Assembly (NCBI GenBank): GCA_963457665.1
Contig: OY735231.1
Location: 36,287,337 to 36,351,336 of the forward strand
DNA from: Thysanoteuthis rhombus
Lineage: Eukaryota; Mollusca; Cephalopoda; Oegopsida; Thysanoteuthidae
DNA: 64,000 nt
Direction of reading: 5' to 3'
The notes below the pieces were generated by a model that made no database searches, was not told where the DNA came from, and worked only from the letters and a program-made list of their open reading frames with translations. Position numbers and translations under genes: made by a program. Shown piece after piece: positions 51,371 to 64,000 of this stretch; the stretch's first letter is position 1, and the number at the start of each line of letters is the position of its first letter.

Positions 51371-52164
51371 AACTAAAAGGGCTAAAGTTTGAACCAAAAA
51401 CTGCTGAATAGGCATGACTAGAATTAAGCTGTAAGATTCAAAGTCGGCGTACGCAAAACTCTCTGATCCAAAATTTCTCAAATGATGAAGCTTAAAGCAT
51501 TAAATCTCAAAGTGAATGACCTCCCTATTTCATTAATGAGGAATCTGAAACCGGAAAAAGGAATAAATATGACCAGAGTGTACTTGTTACGTGCTATGAC
51601 TTTCACAATTGGAAAATATTTGTGGCCGAGGATCAATAAGAAGTATAATATTCTACTTCCAGGAGACCTCTTCTTCTAGGCTATACATCCCCGTTGCACT
51701 TGATATGATAGGGTCATGGATATTCACTGATGCCGAACGCATTCCAATGCAAAACTGAGAGGAGCGGAGAATTTAATCCTCCTCACCCTGTTCGCGTTAG
51801 GTCTTGAAACTAAAATAGCCTTGTGCCGTATAGCATTGAAGTGAGATGATGTTGAGATATTACAAATCAAATGTTTCTGTGCGCGACTCATGTTTATGGT
51901 TTCGTACCACGCTGAGCTTACCATTGTAAATATCAACGGCTCTTTTTCGTTTTTTCAGTATCTTTTACGAAAAACAGGAAAATGAATCAAATGTTATTAT
52001 CTAATAGGACTCTCTTGACAGAATGTAACACGGGGAACAAATGCAACCTGATAATAATTGTATATCCTGTGCTTATACATGTAAATTGTTGGACTAACAA
52101 TCCAATTTAGGATCACAGTTAAAGTGGACCGACAACAGCTATAGAACTTATATAGGAACATATT

Positions 52165-52640
52165 ATTTTATCCGAAACCTTTTAGACCAGACACTTTTTC
52201 GGAATTTTCGGTTTTCAGAATGGTAGTACAGATATCGTATCGATAATGACCAATGCTTCTATTTCTGCTTTTCACCGTTACCCATCAGCGAATTCGTAAC
52301 CAAAAAATAATCTAAAACCATGAGCAGTAGAGGCACGTCTCACCACAAGGAGTACTGAGACAAAACAACTTGATGTGGATTGAGCAAAAACTTTCCCGAA
52401 ATAATAACTTCCACTGTGCTCTACCATACTTTGTAGACCACGGAGTGAGTACACGAAGCGACTTTGACTGAGCATTGGTCGCATCGGTTCATGTTTGGCA
52501 CTAAACAAACTATTTTTATTTGGTGTTCAGACGACGCCCATGGAAATATTTACGTTTTTTTTAGCTTCTCCGTTTTAAGAATTTCAGTCAAAAGATTGTG
52601 TAATTGTAGTCTTGCGTTGTTCGAGATTTCTAAGATGAGG
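52165..52640 (+). repeat. Repeat R1, copy 4 (gene E flank)
   Basis: Aligns with 37290-37770 across its full length, including TTTTCGGAATTTTCGGTTTT and the GACGACGCCCATGGAAATAT block. Confidence 0.6.
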
Positions 52641-52799
52641 AATTGACGTTAATCATTTTTTTATGTAGTTATTCTTTCATTTATTTTTATTGATCCTCAT
52701 CGTAAAATTCTGGCCGTATTTATGATTTCACTACTCTTATGTATGCAGATGCATTGAAATGACAATACCTCATCTAAGAAATCAGAATAATTTAAGGAT

Positions 52800-53170
52800 A
52801 TAGGATGCGAGTTCGATCAGAGATAGAGTTTTGTAGCCTAGTTCATTCAATTCCTGCATGGTTATCCGCGTGATATGTGAGCTTTTCTGCTATTTCAATT
52901 TGATACAAATGTCAAACAACTGTTGAATGGTCAATATTTAGTTCCCCTGCAACCTTTTTTGCAGTTGTTTTGTGTCAGCCTACCTCAGTAATGACTTCCA
53001 ATTCGATGCTGTTAATCAAGAGAAGCACGTCCATGTCTACAAGGCTCTCGACTTCGTTTTGAAATTTTTAGAACCGATGTTGACGGTTCTCTAACCAAAT
53101 AGTTGATTGATATTGTGAGCAGTTTCCGCTACATTACGTCCTGTTTCATACCCATTCTATCTTTGACCTG
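52800..53170 (-). mobile_element. Second mariner-type relic (duplicate of 38 kb copy)
   Basis: Aligns by eye with 38020-38290 but is more broken, with an extra stretch in the middle (52910-53030) that is absent from the other copy and may be original transposase sequence. Same orientation and same neighbours as the 38 kb copy. Confidence 0.55.
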
Positions 53171-54789
53171 ACAGCCTCAAATAAAGCAAAATAAAGAGTT
53201 ACGAGAAAACATTCAACCTAAATGTGCAGAGCGAAATTCACGCTTCGAAATAGTATATTCCATGATCATCTTTAAATAATTGTTTATTCCAAAAAAAGAA
53301 TCAATGTTTGAAAATAACAAAAGATGCAACTATTATTGCACCAACTACCATTGCACCATATGAACGTAGTTATTATATAATCAGCTGGTTGAGATACGAA
53401 ATCTGTAAACTAGTGCCCTTCATAATCAAGTATCAATGTTCTGGGCACAGCTTTGTGATGCAATATATCTGAAGAAGCCTGTGGAATGTTTGAAGAATTG
53501 AAATGGAAAAAATGAAAAATATTTTCATTTTTATCAAATCATATTTTGTTTCGTCATTTTTTATTTCTTTTAATTGTGATATAATCACTCAATCTCTAGA
53601 ACTAAAAGAAAATATATCAGAAGAATCTAAATCAGTTTCCCAGCCTTCGCATCCCTACTGCCCCCTTTTGTTTTGTTTTGTTTTTTTTTATCTATGGCCC
53701 CCAGCCGAATTTTCGTCCTTTTGGGGGTGATACTGCACCCCCCATTGAGAATGACTACTGCACATGCTCCAGTGCCTTTAGCCAAATATATGCTCACATT
53801 AAGTAGCTTGAATGTACATTTCCCAAAAGGAAAATTACTCTCCATTAATGTCTCATTTAAGTCAAATAAATTTCAAAATAAATTGTTCACAATGGATATT
53901 TGAAGCTTCAAAATGACCTACGCGTGGATACATAATGAAATTCGACGTCGACGGAAACGGGAATTAATAATTGGTATATTTTTTTAAAATACATTCTCGA
54001 CTTTTTCAAGGAAATTCCATTTGTATGTAATAACCTATAAATTGCCCCCGTTCAGAATGACTGATCTAAATGAATATATTCATTTAAAGATTATATGTAC
54101 ATTTTGCTTGAGTAATGCATTAACAAAGCTATTTCGGCGACTTTATTCATTATCATATGTATCATTTATTCTTATGGTAGTTCATCTTGGTTTTTTTCAA
54201 TGCTTAGTCACATATTTATTTTTAATAAATAAAGTAATCGATACATCAACGTTTTCTTTGATTATAAACTTTATTTATCTGATATGCTATTGCTATTTTT
54301 GCGTAATCATTTTAACATGAATTCACTGGACTTTTTTTTAGAATTCTATCTTGTAAGTGACCACTCTAATTCTGGAATTGAAGTTATCATAACAATATTA
54401 AGTAAGGATAAGCATACGTTAGTGATAGCATACTGCCAGTCATTTATAACGATCTACGAGTAAAGTTTCAGCCGGTAAAGGAGATTCAAAATATACTCAT
54501 TGAGCAGCTCATAATTTCAATCTTCAAGTGAATTATACTGTAAAAGGAAATGCCAAATTCTCTATGCAAGATTTTCAATGCATGTGTGGATTGTAATACG
54601 AATAAAGACATGCCATTGCAGACTCTCAAACGATTATTTATAAACTGGTGATACATAAGAGACGAAGCTTTAATAATTCTCAGGTTTAGGTACAGCGAAG
54701 TCATAGAAGCACTCATATAATCATTTTGAAATCAGAAGGACTTAAAATGTAAATGCGCAAACTTTACTTTAGTAATAATGCTTATTATG

Positions 54790-55510
54790 TCTTTCAGGAC
54801 GTTTTTGTTTAAGACTCCTCTGAGTAAATATCTACAAACTAAGCCTATCGACCAGTAAGACGCTGAGACCCATCTAAGAAACGCAAACGAGCTCATAAAA
54901 CGGCTGCACAAATCTCCTGACGATATCTCTACTTCAGCTAAACAACTGACTTAGTCATGGGGAGTAAAATCTAACTTTCAAGAGAAAACGAATCGTTTGG
55001 TGAGAACACTTTGAAGAACAAAGACAAGATGAAAGAACCGAAAACAGCGAAGAGTGCTTTAAAGTGGATCTCTTCTACATATTTCAAATTTCTTGATATT
55101 TCATCAACTCAGTTACATGGACGTTTTGAAACTCTCCGATGCATTCTTCAAAAATTCAAAGTTCAAAGCCATAACCCTTTGGATTGTGTTCAGAAAAATT
55201 AACTTTACAAGTTATCAAAACTTCTGGGTGATGAATACAACAATGAAGGACTCATTCCTCGGAAAAAAATGATCCATTTTCGAAGGGTAATGTGGGATAT
55301 ACTTTTTTTTAAGTTAGAAGTATCAGCAGGCCATATCTATTATTTTGGTCTTGTCTGTTAGCTTCCAAAGTTATATTTTGTTGGCAACATTGTCAGTCCC
55401 GATTGCAGCATTTGAGAGATCGTTTCCAAAGCTTGAATTGATCATGATTGATCCAAGATGTCCTGAAAGGGAAGTTTCTAGGTTGAAAATAGAAAAAGGA
55501 GGTAAGTAAC
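54790..55510 (+). mobile_element. hAT-type (ZMYM-like) transposase relic
   Basis: Plus-strand fragments read PLSKYLQTKPIDQ, ELIKRLHKSPDDISTSAKQL and YFKFLDISSTQLHGRFETL. At 55396-55500 they continue with TLSVPIAAFERSFPKLELI and then REVSRLKIEKG. The last block fits the C-terminal dimerisation motif of hAT transposases (P....A.ERSFS.LK.I). Several stops and frame changes separate the pieces, so it is a fossil. No terminal repeats recognised. Confidence 0.65.
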
Positions 55511-57263
55511 TTTATCCCGAGAAAATTTTTAAAACGTACTCGATTGACCTCGCTTAACTTGGTTTTTGAAACTTTTTCTTTGTATTCAGGTATTCATGAT
55601 ATTTGTTTGCAAATTAAAGGTTATTCTATTTGCTTACGATTGTACACGTTCAAACTCTTAAAAAGAGTCAAGTTTGCTATAAAGTTGTTTTTGTTCTGAA
55701 TAAGACAGAAAAATTAATGGTTTTCATTTACAAGTTGAAGCTTACTTTATTTTCTTATGATTTTGTCCGTTCAAACTTCAAAATAATCTAATCAAAAATA
55801 TTTTAAGAGACAAATTTATCTAGGAAATTTACAATCTTAATATGATGAATTTGTATTCTTGTTCATCGTGCTAATGAAAGTTTTAATCATATTCAATAAA
55901 AAATATCAACGTTGCATATCTTCAAAGCCAGAATAGTATATATGTCAGGTGGGTTAACAGCTTTCCTGTTAAAACTGTGAGTTCAAATCTGTATACGAGC
56001 TTACTATTGATGCAGTATCAGAGTCGTAACGAATTTTCTCACCGTACAACTTTTACACCAAATACATCTATGTACTTGTAAAACCATTTGTATTATCTTG
56101 ACATAGTATATGTGATTTTCAACATGTTTTACAGTGAGGTTTTATTTACTATGTAATTATAATTCTAAACTAAAGCCTGATTTTCCGTCCAATGTAAGCT
56201 GAAAATTTTAGGCAACAATTTTATATTTAGGAAGCTCATATCTGATAGAGTGGACGTCATTGACTATACAATGTTGACCTCTGAGGACATTCAAGGTCAA
56301 CAGAGGTTATTGATTGTTATTTCCAATTGAAGCAATATTAAGGTACCGTTTCACATATAGGAAGCTAAAATTTGGCATAGGAAAACACTTATTTCACTGC
56401 AAAGGCAAAATCTTTTTTAAAGTATCGTTTTAATATTTTCAGGTAATCCTTGTTTATTACACCGATGTATCTTTTCAAATATTTCAAGATATTTCTCCTA
56501 GATTAAATTACTAAAAGTGATTCCCGGTGTTGCCCACGGTGGAGAATACATTTTTCGGTGTATTTATACTTACACAACACAAACCACTGAACCTAAAAAT
56601 TATTTGAATGAGTGTACTTGTGGCATTTTGATAGATATTTCAGCACATATTTTTTCATTCTTGGTGTCTCAAACCTCGGACAGGTCCACACACACTTCTA
56701 GGAATATCTACTTCAGTCGAATTTTCAAGAGGATAATTTCCAAAAGTAATTTTTTTATGCTTTCAATCCATAAGACTATGTTTTCCTCCAGTTATGTATC
56801 TGTTCTTTGGAGTAATTACCTTCAGGTTTTTAGGATGGATCTTCTATATAAGATGTAAGTATAATGCAAAACTTAATTTGAGATGGTATGCGATTATTCT
56901 ACTAAAACTGATATTAGCACGTGATTCTTCCTGGGTGAGTGCAGGGGTGAGTGTGTAAGACTCTTCAAGTTCGATAAGCCTGTTAATTATGGGCTCTTCC
57001 AAAATAGTTTAATTTGAGATGGAATATATTTTCTGTTGTACCCAGTGCGTGTGTCCACTTTTGAAACAGTGGCACTGGAAACATACCAAGATTTTTTTTA
57101 AACTTTTCTTCTTCCCCGGGAACAGGGATCTTGAAAAATCTCCCCAAATCAAAACATCATCAGATTTAAATAAAAAATTTCAGTATTTTATTTATTCAAG
57201 AAATCTCTATAAAATGTAATTTGTTTCCTGTGCTGTTATATCTTAAGTGATTTTTCCTGGTTA
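55511..57263. other. Intergenic between hAT relic and RTE fragment
   Basis: No gene supported. Short open frames at 56517 and 57019 lack splice signals, repeats or family resemblance. Confidence 0.4.
55945..56010 (+). mobile_element. Degenerate tRNA-like sequence
   Basis: GGGTTAACAGC and GAGTTCAAATC are spaced like A- and B-boxes, but the acceptor stem does not pair, so it is not a functional tRNA gene. Probably a SINE head. Confidence 0.25.
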
Positions 57264-57346
<83 letters not shown>

Positions 57347-57362
57347 CGTGTGTGTGTGTGTG
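57264..57362. repeat. (TA)n(GT)n tract adjoining an RTE 3' end
   Basis: About 65 bp of TA then GT, ending about 10 bp before the RTE terminal block. Confidence 0.95.
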
Positions 57363-57369
57363 TCAATCA

Positions 57370-59430
57370 GAAGTAGCCATTTTGTGTCAGTCGTTGGACA
57401 TAGACCTTTCCAAGGATTCGCTAGACGCCTCTATTATGCATGTCACGCAGCCAATACTTTGTAAACCTATCTAATTTGTCACACCATCTTATTTTCTGCC
57501 GGCTATAGTTTTGCATATGATCTCTTGGATCCATACTGTTAGTTGTGATTTCTATCGGTTATCTGACATTCTTGCTACATGACCAGCCCATAGCTATTTG
57601 AGTTTCTTGATTGATTCTATGATATATCTGACTCCTAATTTTTCTTCTTTTGATCTCTCCATGTGATGCTGATCACAATTTTTCCTTTTGCACAATGCAT
57701 GGTTCTCAGTTTGAGCGGCAATCTTCTAGTCAGGTTCCATGTTTGAGTTCCAAAGCTGACTATCGAAAAGGACATTGGTTGAGGACATTGGGGAATCTTC
57801 TCTTTGAAGGTTTAGCCAACTTGGAATGGTTTTTCGGTTGATTTCCTCTTCTGTTGAAGTTTTCAAGGATTCTTTGTCGAAGTGAAGGTCTACTTTCTTC
57901 AGTTCTGTCTTTCCGATTTCGATCATCGTGTCTTTTTCCTCAATATGTTTGTTGCACATGACATTTGATTTATTGAAGTTTATGTCGAGACCAACCTTCT
58001 GCTTTGATTCGCTGTTTACTCTGATTCCTTTATTTTCAAAATCTACCTTTCGGAAAAACATTTCCGGGCAGGCTGTGCTGAATTTAGGTGAACCGATATC
58101 TCCTTGTCTTACTCCTTTTCCGAGCTCTGAATCTTCATGTAGTCTGATGAACGAACTGTTGTGTTGGTAGATACATTGCAATATTCTGGCATATACAGGA
58201 TCTATGCCTTGTAGTACGATTGCACCAATGACCTTGAGGATTTCCACTGAACCAAGATCTCGAAGTCAACAAATGCTACAGCAAATGCCATCGAATGGGA
58301 ATGGTCAATGGTCGAGTAGCTTCACCTAAAGCCTGCTTGTTCCTGTTGTTGGTTTTCATTTAGCATTCTAGCGATCCGGTTGGTGATCACTTTTGCAAAA
58401 ATGTGTGGTTGCCGTCGAGTAGATTTTGATCCACTCTTCTTAGTATACTAATGGTGATGTTGCCCTGGCAGCAGACCTTTCCTTTCTTTGTTCGTTTCAT
58501 GTTTCCCTCAACTTCCTGCAGAGCAACTTCTGTGGGAATTCTCCGTACTTGTTACTTGTGATTTATATTTCTTCTTCACTGATCTGCGTTCCGTATTTTG
58601 AGAAATAGAAGTTTTGTAGAATTCTCGGGCACGTTCAACAGTTCGGTCCTTCTCCGTTGTTAGGTATCCATTTGTTATTTGCATTCCTCCTGTACTGTTT
58701 TTTTTTTCTTTCAATAGTTTTGAATCCCTTACATTTTTCTAGAATGCTCTCGATGACGGCTGTCGCGTATATTCTTTGATCTCTTTCTTCGTTTCTTTAG
58801 GATGGCTTTGCTTAGCTCGATTTCTTCGATTTTGCCCGTTGTTGGCTGTGGTGGCTTCAGACTCAGATCTACTGATGATGGTTTGTTTGCTATTTTTGCT
58901 TAAAACTATTGACAACTTCAATTAGAGAGGTTGTTTTTTAGGTTGTTGAGCTCGTTTATGTCCTCCTCTGGTTCTGTGAGAAGTTTATGCCTGTTTTTCA
59001 GTTCAAGCTTGGAAGGATGAGTTGGCTTTTTTTATATTCTAACTGTTTATAGTTTGGTACGGAATATTTTCCTGCGTTCTTTCATGGTGTTAATTTGCAT
59101 TTTATATCTTATCGTTCTATGGTCACTTCCTGCAATGACTTGATTTAGGACCTGGATATCTCTGATAGAGTTGCCCTTGCCTTCTGGGATGTAGACGATT
59201 CCGTTTGAACCGATTCGCTTTATCTCTTTCATTCCGTATTTTGTATCCAAACCTGTCAACTCATCTTTTATTACCTTGTCCAACCTGAGAGTCTCTCATA
59301 ATGATGTTGAAGTGCGTTTTGGTATTTAGGAGTATAGAATTTGTCGTCGTAAAAAGTTGTCAATCTCCTCCTAACTTCTCTATGAAGTGGGAACATATAC
59401 TTTTGCAACACAACTTTTAACTCTCTATTG
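57370..59430 (-). mobile_element. Long decayed RTE fragment
   Basis: Runs from the 3' end block (GTCAGTCGTTGGACATAGAC near 57386) through the reverse transcriptase region to the endonuclease region near 59400 (minus strand GSDHRTIRYKMQINTMKERR). It lacks a stretch around the FADD block and has many frameshifts. The 3' end sits beside a (TA)n(TG)n tract. Confidence 0.7.
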
Positions 59431-60159
59431 TTTAAAGAAATAAATTGTTTAGCTGATTAGGGGATACTGTTTTTGTCTTCATTTAGGTTCATTTTAGTTT
59501 ATTTCCATTTAAGTCCAGAGCCTTGGGGTTTGGAAGTTCAGCGGCAATTTACAGCCTTAATGCCTACTATTTTAGCCAAAAATTACACGTATGGATCTTT
59601 TCAAATTTCCATTTTAGGGGAGAAAATGGGGGGGGGTCATTATCACTTATTTAATATCCCCACCTAAGTATATGTTTGCATCTAATTAATTTCATCTGAT
59701 GTTTCATCATAACTGACCGTCAATGATATTTTGTGGAAGTCTGGGCAATAGTTTACGGAAGAAGTGATTACATTCGGAGACAGATTCGTGCACAATGGCT
59801 TAGTCATAAGTGAAATAAATGTACTTTTACATATCACACCTTTTATCTTTTTTTTTTTTCTTCACTTAATCTTTCTTTTGGTTCTCAATCCGAATTGAAG
59901 AATTACAAGAAAACAGTTAACACCTGACTAATTTTCATTAGATAGGGTTGTCGTAACTTTTCAATGGTAGAATTGCTGACGTATTATGAAGTATCATGTT
60001 CAAAACGCATGAATCATGCTATTTACACATCGCTCAAGTGGGGGATATTTTAGACTTAAATTCAAAATTTAAATTTAACACTCCTTCTTTACGAAATTCT
60101 CAATATTTTCAACAGTCGGAATTTCCTGGGGTATTCTTCACAAGAATTATGTATTGTGA

Positions 60160-60240
60160 TGATGTCATTAATTGAAAACAGACTCTTCATTCATTGGCTG
60201 TTATGTCTTAACCACGTAAAAAAAATTGTATATAAGTAGG
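60160..60240 (+). promoter_or_regulatory. Core promoter of gene E
   Basis: TGATGTCATTA at 60160-60170 and GTATATAAGTAGG at 60228-60240, about 134 bp before the ATG. The leader contains TTTCATCAGTGTTCAACTG and TTACCAGAACTGCC, shared with D and, in part, with A and B. Confidence 0.68.
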
Positions 60241-60362
60241 ATGCAATTTCAATTTCATCAGTGTTCAACTGATTCGAACAAAGTTTGTTACCAGAACTGC
60301 CTATAGAATCAACCGTCTTCTATTGACATTATTCACTGCAATTAATAATGACACAACCAGTC

Positions 60363-63300
60363 ATGTTCCAACCAACTTGCATTGTAATTGCGTTCTGTCT
60401 ATTAGGGGTGAGTTTGTTCGCTCTGAATCTAATTGTTCTGCATTTTATTTTATCAAATTTCAACGTTGACAAGGAAATGACTGTTTCTGTGAATGCATGT
60501 ATTTTCAGTTCTTAGCAAATCTTTCGATTTTTTGCGGACCCTAAGGACATCTACTTTTATAGATTATTCAGAGTAGTTGATACACAGCATTTTCTAACAG
60601 ATTTTACATGTCCAAGAGTTTAGCAAATCGGATTTACATCTCCAATCTCTTTTGTAAAAATGAAAGTTAACAAAGTGCAGCTTCCTTCCAAGGATGACCA
60701 AATTTAGAGCATTTCATAATTGTGATATAGAAAATTTAGTCACGAAGGAGCAATACAAATTGATTCATTGAAACATTTTGTAAAAAATCAGCCACAGAAA
60801 TGTTTTAATCATTAAAATTATATTAATCATGTGTAAAAGTCTCTTTTCAATGATGTTTGAACTCTTTTCTAGGTTGCAATTGAGGCGATGCCCAAAACAA
60901 GTGAGTACCTTTTCTCAAGAATATGCTGAATATCTCCCCTCAAAAATTAAAAAAAAAACAGTATCTTCTTGCCTGTTTGATCAAAATTTTGTTGGAAAAT
61001 TGATTGAAATTAAGGGTCTCAGATTCATATTTTCCTTGCAACTACAACTCTCGTATTGTTGAAACCTAATATCGCCAATTTGTATAATCGATTTTACAAA
61101 TTTCATACATATTCTCGTTATGTGTTTTTCTTTAATCCAATGTAGCATTTTCTACAACGTCTATCCAAATATGTGCAATCAAAATTTGAAAGTATTTCCT
61201 GATTTCATCTGGTGAAAATTAACCATCATATATCAATTGATTCAAGTCATCGTGGTAAAAATAACACAGAATATCAGTTAAATCAAACAACGTAGAAAGA
61301 CATTCCCATATTGAAACGACAACAATTTTTCTCTCGTTTTCAGAATGTATCGAAAAAGTCGCTGACATCATGTTTGTGTTGGATTCCTCCACCAGCATCT
61401 GGATTAGAAACTACAGAAAACAACTCAGATTTGTTGCTGACCTTGTTGACAGTTACGGTGTGGGTGTCGGTAATTCCCAAATCCGTGTTGGTGTCATAAC
61501 ATACAGTGATGAAGCTCACCTGGAATTCTCTTTGGACAAATACACTGACGCTGTCCAGTTGAAAAGAGCCACCCTAAACATTCCCCACAGACGTGGAAAT
61601 ACCAACACGGCTGATGCCCTCAGATTACTCAAAGAACGAGTCGGACCTAATTTGAAAAATAGCAAAGGGCCCACCATAGCCATTGTGATTACAGACGGCA
61701 AATCAATGGACCCTGATGGTACAAAAGAAGAAGCTAGGAAATTACATCAACTTGGTATTGATGTTTATGCTATCGGTGTTGGCAATTCGACAATGTATGA
61801 CATCGATGAACTGAAGGCAATCGCAAGCGATCCAGATAACGGTGTTTATACTGTGTCCAGTTACTCAGCATTGAAGAAAATTAGGAAAACATTCAACGTT
61901 AACGTATGCCAAGGTATGTCCCACAATGGTTTTTACTGGTTGATAATATTCTATATAACAGATTCATGTTAGTTTTTTCGGAAGGTAAAATACTATTGGT
62001 ACTGTATCACCTGAAACAGACTAATTTTCGATATTTGAAAACTGTTACTTTATATTCATCTCGGGATATTCTTTATATAATTATGTTCCAATGATATTTG
62101 CCGACTTAGTACCATTGTTTCCATTAAAGAGAACTGTCATTCCGAGAGAAAGCGGTCCACAGAAAATACAAGAAACGATGGAATACACTGCTTAGCAAAG
62201 GGAATGTATTTCAAATAGCTTTCGTTTAGAGTTTTGTGAGGATTAACTAAATAATTTGGGCTTAAGTTTAGACTAAAGGACGAAGTTAGAGATATGCATT
62301 GATTATTTTTATTCGTAGTACAAGTTGTTTTTGCTCTAATTCTCGTTGCTCCCCGTTGCTACTCGTCTTTTACGCCAAGCCTGCCAAACGGCATATTTTT
62401 CATCATAATTTTCCGGAACACACTCAATTATGTCGATCATTTTCTAAATAATTTTGGCTCAAGTTGAGACTAAAAGATGAAGTTAGAGATATGCATTAAT
62501 TATTTCTATTCGTAGTACTTGCTATCTTTGCTCTACTTCTCGTTGCTCCCCATTGCTACTCGTCTTTTCTGCCGACCCATGCAAAAGGACATATTTTTCA
62601 TTATGATTTTCTGGAACGCACTCAATAATCTCAATCACTTTCTGAGGATTCCTCCCTTAATGTATTTACATGGAAAACTAAAAAAAAGCAACTTACTTAT
62701 CACAAGCCGAAAGTTTGTAACTTGAAAATCTATTCCAGAGGGAATAGCTCTAAATTATACTATCAACCAGCTGTTAATGTAAGCAGTGATATTATAGGTT
62801 TAATTTTTAAAACAAATTAGCAGATTATCCGTCAAAAATGACAAGATTTTTCATGAATAGGAAATGAACTTATAAACCGAATGAAAATCCATGAATATTA
62901 TATCTTATGCATCATAAACTGATGCATTCAAATAGAATATTTTTTCATTTAACTCGGCAATCTGCATTCTTATTTGAATTTCCATAGCATAATTGCTACA
63001 AATTTCTATCTGAATTCAGACATAACAAATTACAAAAGAATTTTCATTTGATGCATTTGATTTAATATACCAACTTCAAATAACTCCAGAAATATCGGTT
63101 ATTTCTATTGATAAAGATCATCTAAAATCTATCAATATATTTTGAAATTCATTAAAAGTGAAACACTTGATTTTTGAAAACTCATTTTTCAATTGGCTTT
63201 AATTTCTTCAGAGGGAACCACAACACCGAAGCCTGCTACTGCTACCACAATAACTACAACCCCAATAACTTCCAACCCAAAAGATCCTGCAGTTGCTCTT

Positions 63301-63397
63301 ACAAAAAGTACGGAAGCTCATTCTACAATTGAAACCACCGTTGCACCAACTAATAGAAAGCATATGAGAGGAACGCCAATGTCGGAGGAAAGAGCTC
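60363..63397 (+). CDS. Gene E: secreted vWA / short Thr-rich protein, 3' part beyond window
   Basis: Four plus-strand exons are visible: 60363-60407 (MFQPTCIVIAFCLLG), 60873-60900, 61344-61913 and 63212-63397, with donors GTGAGT, GTGAGT, GTATGT and GTAAGT. They read through in one frame for 276 codons. An in-frame ATG at 60348 could extend the N-terminus by five residues. Residues 26-213 are the vWA domain with DSSTS, NTNTADAL and ITDGKS intact. The mucin-like exon is only 62 residues and eroded: it keeps the GTTTPKPATATT opening and an APTNRK-type end, but has lost the AAP repeat array. The C-terminal vWA-like exon expected from genes A and C should lie right of position 64000. Unlike pseudogene D, whose duplicated flanks it shares, every splice site and codon seen here is intact, so E looks functional. 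Confidence 0.82.
62249..62645 (+). repeat. Tandem intronic unit (about 195 bp x2) in gene E
   Basis: Two direct copies (62249-62444 and 62445-62645) share GTTAGAGATATGCATT, TTGCTACTCGTCTTTT and CACTCAAT blocks. Single related copies are in the same intron of D (42670-42870) and C (about 27480-27605), and a diverged third copy in E follows the Thr-rich exon (63740-63905). Confidence 0.65.
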
Positions 63398-64000
63398 GTA
63401 AGTTCATTTTGGTTTTGATTGTATGAAAAAATCTTTAATGTTCCTCCTCGTCGTAATATTTGTCACATAGCAAAAGAATGTATTTTCTAGTCATCAATTG
63501 GTGTAGATGATCACCATCCTATTCTTTTTGAGGAAGGATATTTCAAGAATGGGAATTTGTCGGATTAATGATTTGGTTCTTTGATTTAAATTTATTAAGA
63601 TACATATAAAAGAAAAACATTATTGCTTGACTTATTCATAAACAGCATCCAGATGCAACGTCCATCTTGGAAGCTGTATGATAAAATTAGAAAGGATGGG
63701 GATACTACTCTGAGTGACTCAGGGAATACATTCTCGGTTGATCCGCTTTTGAGATATTCATTAATTATTTCTAGTCTTGATATATGTAATTTTAACTTCG
63801 CTCTCCGTTGCTTCTCGCATTTTATTTCAACCCTTGCAAGAGCACATATTTTCTATCAAACTTTTCCCAAATACACTCAACAGAGTCCATCGATTTTCCA
63901 GGATCTCAAACTTTTTGTAAAGATTTGCAAAATTAGGAAAAAAACACAATTTTAATGCCTGATTTGGACTGAATATGACTATATGTATTCGATATTTAAG

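Noticed and set aside
56517..56858. 113-codon plus-strand frame
   Set aside because: No homology recognised, unremarkable composition, no splice or repeat support; the length is expected by chance in AT-rich DNA.

Overview
The window is AT-rich animal nuclear DNA. Its introns obey GT-AG, and it holds long (TA)n, (CT)n, (GT)n and (TTA)n microsatellites, tRNA-derived SINE pieces, several copies of an RTE-type non-LTR retrotransposon, and relics of mariner and hAT transposons. This mix suggests a lophotrochozoan, most likely a mollusc and possibly a cephalopod. That placement is an inference from texture, not from a diagnostic gene.

The only host genes I can support form one clustered family of five paralogues. 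They are called B, A, C, D and E here, in window order. Each encodes a secreted protein with a 15-residue signal-peptide exon, a 28-nt exon completing the leader, one 570-nt exon carrying a whole vWA domain with an intact metal-binding (MIDAS) site, a Thr/Ala/Pro mucin-like exon of variable length, sometimes a 39-nt linker exon, and a last exon with a second vWA-like domain that has lost its MIDAS residues. B (3389 to 639, running off the left edge) and A (19996 to 13833, complete, 509 aa) are on the minus strand. C (25498 to 31161, complete, 585 aa), D (40661 to about 44880, a pseudogene) and E (60363 to 63397, running off the right edge) are on the plus strand. A and C are divergently arranged around 20-25.5 kb. 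All intron junctions inside the mature protein are phase 1.

Each copy carries the same short promoter: a TGATGTCATTA element about 70-80 bp upstream of a TATAAGTA-type TATA box, itself about 120-135 bp upstream of the ATG. The upstream flanks of B and A match each other over many kb, as do those of D and E, so the cluster grew by segmental duplication that also copied transposon debris.

Between the genes lie transposon remains. The best is a nearly intact RTE element (48014-51045, minus), broken by one visible stop codon near its N-terminus. Older RTE fragments are at 4.6-8.1, 11.8-12.1, 13.2, 21.6-22.4, 34.3-34.9, 51.2 and 57.4-59.4 kb. One older copy is interrupted by an unidentified 804-bp insertion flanked by a 12-bp target-site duplication. 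An inverted SINE pair lies near 33.1-33.7 kb, mariner relics at 38.1 and 52.9 kb, and a hAT relic at 54.8-55.5 kb. Protein functions are inferred from fold only; I do not recognise the family by name.
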